Source: Mesodorylaimus sp. YZB2_4 (Eukaryota > Nematoda > Enoplea > Dorylaimida > Dorylaimidae). Taken from it: a DNA stretch of 64,000 nt. Position 1 is the stretch's first letter. Each line of letters begins with the position of its first letter. Shown one piece after another: positions 36,001-43,030 of this stretch. The stretch spans positions 434,001 through 498,000 of the forward strand of contig JASANH010000863.1 of assembly GCA_030248295.1 (NCBI GenBank), in the 5' to 3' direction. A model generated the notes under the pieces. The model saw nothing but the letters and a program-made list of their open reading frames with translations. It did not search any database and was not told where the DNA came from. Made by a program: the position numbers and the translations under genes.

Positions 36001-36754
36001 GGTCAGCGAGGGTTTTTGGTTCGCAAACCGACCTCCATCACCGGGGATCGAACCCGGGACGAGTCCAGCCTCGCGCTCCCAAGAAATGCAAGTGGACACC
36101 CCGAACCGCTCTGCACCACCACGGCCGCTTTACACTATGGTAGGTGGTGTGAGGAAGACCGAATTCAGAGGACATGCGAACTTTACTGAGGATTAGACCC
36201 TTCGCCCCACCCAAACCTCCCTCGAGGTCAACTTCGCAAAACCACTGCATTCGTTTAAAATACTTGCCTTAGCAACTCGTATGATCTCATTTATATTCAA
36301 ATAGGCAGCCACCGGTGGCAGCCCCCTTCCGACCAAATACGCTTCATCGGCTTTTAAACGATGCATTTGCATTCGATCTTGTTCCGAATAAATGGCCACC
36401 GAAGTTTTATTCAGTTCGGTCAAAGCGCGGCAAACGCGAATCGCTATTTCGCCTACAACAAAGTAATGTTCACAAAATGAGAATATATGCAAAACGCAAA
36501 AAGTGCAAACCTCGATTTGCAACAAGAACTTTTTTAAATTCTTTCTGCGTTGAAGTGGATTTCGATATTTTCGATACGAAATTTGGTGTGAAAATTTCAT
36601 TTTTTCTTGATGATAATCGTAAAATAGATTTTGCATTATTCGGAGAAAAGGGAACGTATGTTTTGGCTGTAGAAAACGAGGCATTAGAAAAGGGTGTAAA
36701 ATATAAACATTGTCGCAAATTTGCTCTTGAACGATACAAAATGGAGAGACCCAT
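24035..36754 (-). CDS. PC: Pyruvate carboxylase, mitochondrial
   Basis: Eighteen minus-strand exons predict 1215 aa (human enzyme 1178): 36511-36754, 36268-36452, 34666-34831, 33861-34006, 32952-33069, 31938-32554, 31596-31830, 31134-31358, 30122-30278, 29653-29759, 29459-29592, 29058-29307, 27553-27797, 26462-26751, 25686-25824, 25494-25634, 25316-25430 and 24035-24168. The start at 36754 gives an Arg/Ser-rich mitochondrial presequence before VLVANRGEIAIR. Biotin carboxylase signals include GYGFLSER, the ATP-grasp loop [11 protein letters not shown] and [12 protein letters not shown]. The carboxyltransferase has [30 protein letters not shown] and DMAGLLKP. The C-terminal carrier has LSAMKMEM with the biotinyl lysine near residue 1181. 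The enzyme makes oxaloacetate from pyruvate, bicarbonate and ATP for anaplerosis and gluconeogenesis. Intron 2 begins with GC instead of GT. Exon 7 has two overlapping donors 6 bp apart. The gene is intact. Confidence 0.96.
25895..26075 (-). repeat. Diverged copy of the hairpin-repeat family, in PC intron
   Basis: On the minus strand this intron segment carries GGCAAGTCTTGCGACTGTGCC and GCATCAACCC, matching the plus-strand copy at 32705-32890. It also has a strong local hairpin: 26035-26047 and 26061-26073 are 13-bp perfect inverted arms around TGCCTGGCAGGCG. The same CAACCATGCCTGGCAGGCG block begins the copy near 32709. Confidence 0.55.
26818..26990 (+). repeat. tRNA-Ser-like SINE copy in PC intron
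   Basis: It has a tRNA-like head GGGTCGTGGCCCAGTGGTCAAGGCGTCTACC (box A region) and a box-B-like GGGTTTGACTCCCGCC. An unrelated body follows with CTTGGCCCTCGAGTGCGCTG and GGATAAAGTATGACATGAC. Two related copies occur at 34127 and 34890, so this is a dispersed family rather than a tRNA gene. It is antisense to the host gene. Confidence 0.75.
27798..29057. other. PC intron of 1.26 kb, no other gene seen
   Basis: This intron lies between the exon ending at 29058 and the exon starting at 27797 (minus strand). Open frames up to 213 codons exist on the plus strand (28604-29245), but that one overlaps the antisense of a conserved carboxylase exon and shows no domain of its own. No repeat family was recognised. 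Confidence 0.5.
29929..30047. repeat. Inverted pair of tRNA-like T-arms in PC intron
   Basis: The minus-strand reading gives TATAATGGTTTGTAGACTGG and then GCGGGTTCGATTCCCGCTC, resembling a tRNA with good box A spacing and a perfect T-stem. The 5' acceptor strand does not pair with the 3' end. On the plus strand, 30023-30047 carries a second box-B-like GAGTTCGACTCCCGCTCGG, so the two ends are inverted copies. A functional tRNA is unlikely; a rearranged tRNA-derived SINE fits better. Confidence 0.5.
30279..31133. other. PC intron of 855 bp, no other gene seen
   Basis: This intron separates the exon encoding the [10 protein letters not shown] block from the one encoding [10 protein letters not shown]. 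It contains open frames on both strands (plus 30463-30966, minus 30598-30861) without recognisable domains. No repeat was identified. Confidence 0.5.
32705..32890 (+). repeat. Hairpin-repeat family copy in PC intron
   Basis: Contains CAAGTCTTGCGACTATACC, GGCTAAAACATCAACCCGA and the stem-loop 32801-32820 (ATCAACC/GGTTGAC). A box-B-like GAGAGTTTCGATCATTCTCTC follows. The same blocks recur at 35460, 41410 and 52385, and in inverse at 25895. The tRNA-like arm suggests a SINE, but box A is not clear. Confidence 0.6.
34127..34530 (+). repeat. tRNA-Ser-like SINE copy, probably interrupted by an insertion
   Basis: The head GGGTCGTGGCCTAGTGGTGAAGG and the arm GGGTTCGACTCCCGCC match the copy at 26818. 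The body block CCTTAGTCCTCGAGCGCGCTG follows. The next family block, GGATAAAGTATGGCATGAC, appears only after about 200 bp of unrelated sequence (roughly 34285-34485), as if something inserted into the SINE. It lies in an intron of pyruvate carboxylase, antisense to the gene. Confidence 0.7.
34888..34985 (-). repeat. tRNA-Ser-like SINE head, minus-strand copy
   Basis: The reverse strand reads GGGTCGTGGCCTAGAAGTGG, TTAAGGCGTCTGTCTCGAAG and GAGAGTTCGACTCCCGCCC. Of the three copies it is closest to a tRNA-Ser (GGTTAAGGCG, CTCGAA in the anticodon region, a long variable arm). It appears to be only the tRNA-related part. Confidence 0.7.
35460..35660 (+). repeat. Hairpin-repeat family copy in PC intron
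   Basis: Includes CAAGTCATGCCACTATACC, CAACTGAAACGTCAACCCGA and a perfect stem-loop at 35551-35571 (CGTCAACC/GGTTGACG). The box-B-like GAGAGTATCGATCACGCTCTC follows. The stem sequence differs from the 41479 copy (CGTCACCC/GGGTGACG), but pairing is kept. Confidence 0.65.
36036..36124 (-). repeat. tRNA-derived SINE head of a second type
   Basis: The minus strand reads GGCCGTGGTGGTGCAGAGCG, TTGCATTTCTTGGGAGCGCG and CCCGGGTTCGATCCCCGG, with box A and box B at tRNA spacing. A non-tRNA body follows on the minus strand (down to about 35850). A functional tRNA-Ser/Leu-like gene is possible, but the acceptor ends do not pair convincingly. Confidence 0.55.
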
Positions 36755-37321
36755 TTTCAGATGCAATCTAGGAATCCTAGAAAATGCACCCGTTGCACCA
36801 GTCCAGAGAGTAGGTCGGACGGGTAGACCTTGGAACTGGGCCTGAATTCTCACGTGGCGAGGCCCCGATCAACAGAAGACACGGGCCGAAGGTTTTATTT
36901 TGTTCCAATGATTTCACTACGGTAACCCCACGAGTGCACTGCACGGCTAACAGAGATATTCCAGTAGACACAGAGAGAGGAGACGGGCAGGAACTTGGTT
37001 CTGTTTTGGTGAAGAGTGAACACATTTTAGGCATCTATAAACGACGTCCAAGGATTTTAGACAAAAATGGACAGCGGAGGAGTGGAGTCGTCGTCCGCTT
37101 TTGAGTTCCCGAGGTTCGCTGCTCTAATAGCGCAAAGTTTCAAAATCTTTTAAGCAGGAACTTCCTGTGGGCTTTGCTAGCGTGTTGTTTTTCATGGAGG
37201 GGCCGTCAGTATGCGGATGAAGGAAGGACGTAGGAGTCGATGTAGTAGTGTCTGCCGAGAGAACCAAGATCACTTGGCAATCCAGTCCGTTGGTTCAGGG
37301 CTCTAGCACCAGGACCAGGCT
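36755..37321. other. Upstream region of pyruvate carboxylase
   Basis: This 567-bp stretch should include the carboxylase promoter and 5' UTR on the minus strand. An in-frame extension to a GTG at 36853 exists but has no ATG. No promoter element could be named with confidence. Confidence 0.4.
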
Positions 37322-37344
37322 GTGTCATAGGTTGTAGGTCATTT

Positions 37345-37437
37345 CGTCCCCGCCTTTTCGTCCCCGCCTTTTCGTCCCCGCCTTTTCGTCCCCGCCTTTT
37401 CGTCCCCGCCTTTTCGTCCCTGACCCATTTCGTCCCC
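37345..37437. repeat. Left 14-bp tandem array of the MULE terminal repeat
   Basis: Five perfect units of CGTCCCCGCCTTTT (37345-37414) are followed by a degenerate unit and CATTTCGTCCCC (to 37437). The outer edge also carries one CATTTCGTCCCC. The core is therefore the TTTT variant while the edges keep the ATTT variant that fills the right array. Confidence 0.95.
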
Positions 37438-37571
37438 AGTTGTCCAATCGACCCACTATGTCCTCACTGCACTGCATACTCGTATGTACTTGTCACAGAA
37501 AAAAGTGATGTCAACCAAGAATGCAATAACGATAAAGCACGACCCAAAACGCAAACCAAACCTAAGCCAAC

Positions 37572-37934
37572 TCATAGTTGTACCAACTCTTCAAAGGCGT
37601 CGATCACTGAAGGCGGTGGCACAAACGCGACGGCTAGAATCATTCGAATCCAACGAGCGAAGTCGATTTCATTTTCATACCGAGCTTTGAGCCCTTCAGC
37701 TTGAACGTGATTGTGAGGATTCACGACCTTGATGACTTCACCCTCGTATCCAGCGGTCCATACTCGTCCTTTACACTTCGCTTGATGCATGTGCTCTTGA
37801 TCTTTCTTTCGTTTGTTGGTATCGCAAACCCAAATTGCATTCTCCCCATTCGCTGTCATCTTCGAAAAGAGATACACGTGGTTTTCATGGATCAGTTTCG
37901 GTTTGTTACGAACTGAAACAACCCTGTCCGCCAT
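37572..37934 (-). CDS. FLYWCH zinc-finger protein fragment of a MULE transposon
   Basis: This minus-strand frame starts at ATG 37934 (MADRVVSVRNKPKLIHENHV); an upstream in-frame ATG at 38039 would add 35 residues. The protein is 120 aa. A FLYWCH-type finger is visible: VYLFSK, then AIWVCD, AKCKGRVW and NPHNHVQAE give the aromatic, Trp-x-Cys, Cys and His-x-His pattern. After it the sequence jumps to PPPSVIDAFEELVQL, resembling the C-terminal end of MULE transposases, so the catalytic DDE region appears deleted. FLYWCH domains bind DNA, so a DNA-binding remnant could still be made. Transcription is unknown. Confidence 0.65.
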   Translation of the reverse strand: MADRVVSVRNKPKLIHENHVYLFSKMTANGENAIWVCDTNKRKKDQEHMHQAKCKGRVWTAGYEGEVIKVVNPHNHVQAEGLKARYENEIDFARWIRMILAVAFVPPPSVIDAFEELVQL

Positions 37935-38079
37935 TTTCGTGATGACTGAGAAAGGCCAACGCACAAATATTCGAAGAAATTTGATGAGGAAAAACCCACC
38001 GTACCACTGACAATGAGTTCGAAACAATAACAAAGACATTGCATCAGAGCACTCAGGTTATTTATACTCGTATGTTGGC

Positions 38080-38374
38080 CGGGGACGAAATGGCCAGGGA
38101 CGAAAAGGCGGGGACGAAATGGCGGGGACGAAATGGCGGGGACGAAATGGCGGGGACGAAATGGCGGGGACGAAATGGCGGGGACGAAATGGCGGGGACG
38201 AAATGGCGGGGACGAAATGGCGGGGACGAAATGGCGGGGACGAAATGGCGGGGACGAAATGGCGGGGACGAAATGGCGGGGACGAAATGGCGGGGACGAA
38301 ATGGCGGGGACGAAATGGCGGGGACGAAATGGCGGGGACGAAATGGCGGGGACGAAATGGCGGGGACGAAGTGT
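38080..38374. repeat. Right 14-bp tandem array of the MULE terminal repeat
   Basis: After two irregular units (38080-38109), eighteen perfect copies of GGGGACGAAATGGC run from 38110 to 38361, followed by a partial unit. Because 14 is not a multiple of 3, open frames through it give 14-residue periodic peptides in several frames; these are artefacts. The perfection of the units implies recent expansion. Confidence 0.97.
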
Positions 38375-38622
38375 CCGAATGCCGTGTCATAGCGTGCAAT
38401 AGACTCGATCGAAAAGCGCTTGTGCCGAGCCTTTTCCATTGTGATCTGGCGTCATTCCTTCCTAAAATCTTTTTTGAGCTCTCAATAGTTGATGCGGGGA
38501 CGAATTTCGGGGTACTTAAGGTGGGGGACAAACTTTTCGTATCCTGGAATCTAATAAATAATTTCCAATTCGTAGGACATCAGAATTACTTGCAAGCATT
38601 TCAGATGTCTGATTTGACAAAC

Positions 38623-40261
38623 CCAGGTCCGACATTGGCTTCTAAAACCCAACCCATTTTTTGGGTTTTTGGGTTGGGTCGGGTCGGGTTTTTCGACAGT
38701 GTGGTTTTGGGTTGTGGAGGCTGAACTTTTTCTGAACCCAACCCAAGAAACCGCTTTTCCACTTCGGGTTGGCATGAGCATTGTTGGTCCCCGCAGCGTA
38801 TTGAAGCCTGCGATATGATGTCCGCTCGACAGTCGACAGATACTGGTGTGACAGAGGTCGGGCACACAGTTCAGCTTACGAGATCATTGCCGAGGTCAAA
38901 GACCCCAGCCGCTCGAATGCCCACTGCCCCTGGTTAGTCTACTTCGGCATGTCAGTCTGACTGTGACGGAACTGAGAAATCGTCTGTCAGCAGATCATAT
39001 CGAGCTCTTATCGGCCCACAGTCACGAGGAAGCGCTAGCGCCTGATTATTATCTTCCTTTTCAAACACTCCTTAAGTATGTTCCCTATGAATATGTCCTC
39101 GCGATGTCCCTAGCGTGTGACTTAAAAAAACATTAAAAAAGAGAACACTAAGCTTGGAGTAGCTACGAATCACATCTGGGCCAGGTTTCACCAGGTTACA
39201 AGTCCACAAGTGACTCGAGCTTCCCAAAATAAGTCACCGACATTCTCGAGTGCGGGACCTTCTGCAGGTATGCAACAAGAACTACAAGCGATCTAAATTC
39301 ATGAACTCACAAGTTTTCAGAAAAAGCATTGACTTGTGACCTGTGGGCGATTTTTTATGAATCAGATGGAGGCTCGCACACCTTGCAGCTTTTCATTGGT
39401 TTAGCTATTTTTTGATTGGAACTTCTGTCTTTTCGTTCTTTGGCGGGTGAATATGATTACGAGAGACCAGCATCTTCTTGTTCGAGTAACAGGGCTTGTA
39501 AGATCAGTCCCTTGGTGAAAATGGTCCCTCAACTGATGTCATGTCATTTGTGTCTTGCAGCTCGAAAAGGGAATATCGTTGAGATATGAGCAGGATATTT
39601 CTCGGGTCATAGTTTGTTTTCGGAGGAGTCCAAAAAACCGACTTAAAAGTGTGGGCAGATTAGCTCATGCCAGTTCATCACACGTTAGATAATGTAAGTT
39701 GCTTCTGGTATTCCTGGAGAGCTTTCTGAAGGTAAATAAAGATGCGCCACGAATCACTCAACTGCTCAACAATGTATTAATCATGGTCAACTTTCAGAGT
39801 TATGAGCTGTGTCAAAATGTGCTCCTTGGGGAGGCCAGGGGAGACTCTTCCACTAACCTTACAACTTCTCTCTCAAGGAAGACTTTCGAGTGAAGGCAGT
39901 ACGCTAACGACGAGATTGCTTTTCCTCAGGTAGTGAAGAACCATAAAATTTCCTTAAAAAATGTACGTATCACTGATAATATACCTCACTGAACAGAAAT
40001 GGTTTTTTGGGTTTTAGTCAACTTTGTCAAAAAATCTGTGTTTTTATAGGTTGGATTTCGGCTCGCTAACGAATGGGTTGGGTTTGACTTATTAAAAATT
40101 GTCTTTTGAAGTGTTTCTTTTACTTAGAGTGCGCTTTAGCGTTTGTCCAATGAAGTAAATATGATGATGATGATGATGATGAAAATGGGTTTGGGTTGGG
40201 TTCGACTTCAAAAGTTTTGGGTTGGGTTTCGGTCGAACTTTGAACCCATTGCCGGACCTGG
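38623..40261. mobile_element. Dispersed DNA element with short TIRs, copy 1 (possibly hAT-like)
   Basis: It begins CCAGGTCCGACATTGGCTTC and ends GAACCCATTGCCGGACCTGG, imperfect reverse complements of each other. Both subterminal regions are rich in GGGTTGGGTT/AACCCAACCC. Copy 2 lies at 46418-47478 and shares internal blocks (for example GTGAATATGAT, GAGACCAGCATCT). The flanks TGACAAAC and CGACAAAG share 6 of 8 bases, hinting at a decayed 8-bp duplication and hence hAT. No transposase frame is intact. Confidence 0.65.
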
Positions 40262-40404
40262 CGACAAAGCCGCATCCGACTAAGCTGTGACTGACGCCTA
40301 ACCTTCCTGTGGTCTGTGACCCGCCCGCGACCTTCTCACATATTCTCTACAATAAGAGGACTCGACTGCAACGTCATGTTTACTTTGAATAAAAAATATT
40401 TGCA

Positions 40405-41300
40405 TGTTCTCCTGCTGATGCATATTTCAAATGTGTACCCTGCTAGGCAGACACGCGTCAAAGGCGGCGACAGCGTCTGTTTGTGACTGCAACGAAAGGG
40501 TGTGCGTGGTCGCAGAGCACTGGCCGTGCGTGGGAGGAGCTCGCTTGCAACATGGCGGGCAGAAACAACTTTTTGTTCGATGGCTATGCAATCGAGGAAA
40601 TATCAGACTAATGAGCCTAAGCCTAAGCCTGGAATGAGAAATGAAGTGATAAAATATGAAAGACGCAAGGGAGTCGGATTCTGTAATATCCAGTAGAAAT
40701 AAAACCCTTTTCTACCTACTTACAATTATTTAATGTCCGTGTCCAATTCACGTTCACATTTGCAGGATGTAGAAATGCTTTGTTCTTCAGGTGTATTACA
40801 TACTTCGATGCAAACTCCTTCTGTAGACACAGAAAAAGTGACTCGTGGGCCTTGTATACTAGCTCATTCACAGGGAAGTCATTTCCCAGGGGAGTCAGAA
40901 GGCGGGCTCTGTGCTAATGATCCCCAAGTATGTGCACAAACTGGACACAGACAGTAAATTAGACACAGACAGTGAATAATTGTAAGTAGGTTGAAATGGG
41001 TTTATTTTGTAGAGGATATCGCATTATATACCTCCCTTGCTTTTTCTTTCATATCTTATTCCTTTCTCGTCCTAGGTTTAGCGTTAGGCGTAGGCTCATT
41101 AGTCCAGTATTATCTCGATTGCATAAGTATAGAACAAATTGTTTCTGCCGCCGTGTTTTCTAAGCGTGCGAGCTCCACGCACATCCCGTGCTCTGCGACC
41201 GCGCACAAGGCTTCGTTGCAGTCGTAAATAGTCGCTGCCGCCGCCTTTGACGCGTGTCTGGCTAGCAGGGTACAAATTTGAAATATGCCCTGCTGATTGG
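40405..41300. repeat. Foldback element with ~320-bp inverted arms
   Basis: The left arm (about 40405-40731) and right arm (about 40974-41300) are imperfect reverse complements across most of their length, including TACCCTGCTAG outermost and CCTACTTACAATTATT innermost. The spacer of about 240 bp has short CAGACAG repeats but no gene. Outer boundaries are approximate. A transcript would form a long double-stranded hairpin. Confidence 0.8.
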
Positions 41301-41409
41301 TACTTTGAGTTCCATAACCATGTTCCTGCACCATCTAAGTGCACCTGCCCGCAGCGCACAGTGATAATGTAATACGACTGGGTCCGTATTACTGGAGGGA
41401 GTGACCGGT

Positions 41410-41560
41410 GGAGCTTTTGCACCACGCCAAAAACCCAGGGCAGCGTACCAAGTCCTCCGACCTAGTACATGGCTGAAACGTCACCCTGACGGGTGACGCT
41501 CCCAGCTGCCGGCTCCGTGTAGAGTATCGATTGCTAGTCGAGCCTCTACAATAATACGGA
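41410..41560 (+). repeat. Hairpin-repeat family copy
   Basis: Contains CATGGCTGAAACG and the 20-nt perfect stem-loop CGTCACCCTGACGGGTGACG at 41479-41498, then CTCCCAGCTGC. Closest to the copy at 52385-52515. It lies just downstream (minus strand) of the receptor pseudogene. Confidence 0.65.
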
Positions 41561-41686
41561 TGTGGACTTTGGTACTAAAGTACTTTCAGGCCAGATCAGA
41601 ATGGTCGTTTTTTCAATATTGACACAAAAACCGATCCGACCTCTGAACCTTAGCATAGCCATGGGAGGTAAAAACCTTGATGCTAA

Positions 41687-43030
41687 TTATGAAGAACGAA
41701 GGGGCTTCGAGCGAGAAATCTTTTCAGCTAGGAGATAATGAAAGGTCTCCATGGAGTACATGGCTTGTCGCAATTTCTGCCCATCTCTCTCGACACTAGA
41801 GAAATACAAGTAACACATTTGCCAAACCTCCATTTTGGTTCTTTTCATGACACGGAAAAAGCATTCTGTTAACAACATTCCAAAGGAGTGCAAACCGCAC
41901 GCAGAGCAAAGTCTGTGATCAGTATTCACCGCAAAATAAAGTACATACAGTATCATTAGCAACTCCCTGTCCATCATATTGGGGCCATAACAGCGATCAG
42001 GAGTTCTGAAAATTTCTACCTGCTGGGTATCGCGCAGTTTCGGCAGAAGATAGACCAAAGACTTTGGTCTTCGAAAACAATTCTTTATGCCACTGCGAGT
42101 GTCTTTTACAAACACGAGCATGCTAACGGGGGTTATGTAACTTTGACCAATAATAACCATTCCAGTCGCAATCGCTATGCCAAGTCCAGCGGGGAAAAGT
42201 GGGATTATACGAAAAGCTGAAAGAAGCACAATTTCAAAAAAGCATCAAATTTTGTTTCACTTCTTACCAATCGTGTTCCCCAAAACACCCATCCATATGG
42301 CTAGTGCTTGCAGGAACAATCTTGTCTGATGCTCCTTCCATCTCTTCTCTACATCGGCGTGCTGCAACAATTTTCGTTGTTTGGCCAAAGCTACTAGCGC
42401 GAACAAATAGAACACGATGACACCATAGACAAATATGTAAACTGCAATTGAACCGGGGCTGGCGAATGGTTTTTCAACGCATACTGTAGAAAATACTAAT
42501 TTTGTTTCCAAAAATGCAGTGCGACAAGAAAGCCATCTATTAATTGCCGACACCACCGCACCACCAAACCATGTCAGACAATTGTAAACTATGGCAAGCT
42601 TGTTGGTGAAAATTGCTGTGTTTAGATTCGGTGCACCCAAAGCTAATGCGCGATTGGCCGACATAAGAAAGGTTGAAAAAAGAACTGCACAATAATCGAC
42701 CGATTCTAATTCTCCCAAAATATCTCCTACTTTTTTGCCATATACTTGCGTCCGCGCCCAAATGCATGGACAGGCGTAGAATAAATAAAAAAGTGTTTCA
42801 ATCACATCAGCCAAATAGTGATTATAAAGGAGAATATAAAATGGTGGCAGATCGCGCAGGTCACCTTAGGTCCTAATCACCGACAGAAATACCAGAATGT
42901 GCAAAATGCAAGAAGGCAAAGATAGAGAGAAATAGAAACAGCCGACGAAAATGATTTGCCATTGCGGAGACAAACTTGTGGTAGCATTGATAGAAAAATT
43001 GACGCTGTTTGCAATGTTATTGTCAGCCAT
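41687..43030 (-). pseudogene. Serpentine 7TM receptor with one in-frame stop
   Basis: Minus-strand exons 42268-43030 and 41687-42216 are joined by a 51-bp GT-AG intron. The frame starts MADNNIANSVNF with two N-glycosylation sites (NFS, NAT). TM1 follows (IIFVGCFYFSLSLP to ILVFLSVIRT), then TAA at 42866-42868, and the same frame continues GDLRDLPPFYILLYNHYLAD into TM2, TM3 (YCAVLFSTFLMSANRAL), TM4, TM5 (SIAVYIFVYGVIVFYLFALV), TM6 and TM7 (SYITPVSMLVFVKD). Continuity across the stop implies a single nonsense change from an intact GPCR, a sequencing error, or stop readthrough. The architecture resembles invertebrate chemosensory/orphan receptors; no ligand or subfamily is assigned. After TM7 the frame runs about 120 further residues (ending PLRSS). 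Confidence 0.65.

Larger units (their letters stand above)
34986..36267. other. PC intron 2 (GC-AG), repeat-filled
   Basis: The full intron spans 34832-36267 and begins, on the minus strand, with GCAAGT directly after the exon-2 codon AAG; it ends in CTAG at the acceptor. Besides the SINE copies entered separately, it contains no supported coding sequence. Confidence 0.6.
37331..38383. mobile_element. Mutator-like (MULE) element, internally deleted, with 9-bp TSD
   Basis: The element is flanked by the identical 9-mer GTGTCATAG at 37322-37330 and 38384-38392; 9 bp is the usual Mutator target duplication. Its ends are long inverted repeats built largely from tandem 14-bp units: GTCCCCGCCTTTTC on the left and its inverted relative GGGGACGAAATGGC on the right. 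The interior (about 37440-38080) carries one minus-strand frame with a FLYWCH zinc finger, typical of animal MULE proteins, but no MULE transposase core. It therefore looks like a deletion derivative needing transposase in trans. Outermost ends (GTTGTAGGTCATTTCG and the inverse of CGAAGTGTCCGAATGCC) match at about 15 of 21 positions. Confidence 0.85.

Noticed and set aside
38080..38374. CRISPR-like array
   Set aside because: Units are contiguous 14-mers without spacers in animal DNA and form a transposon end.
38039..38724. Long open frames on both strands through the 14-bp array
   Set aside because: The 14-bp unit happens to lack stops, so the frames give 14-residue periodic peptides in several frames. 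They are by-products of the repeat.
41479..41498. Hammerhead ribozyme in the hairpin-repeat family
   Set aside because: A GAAAC-like segment is present, but no CUGAUGA core was found at a usable distance in any copy.
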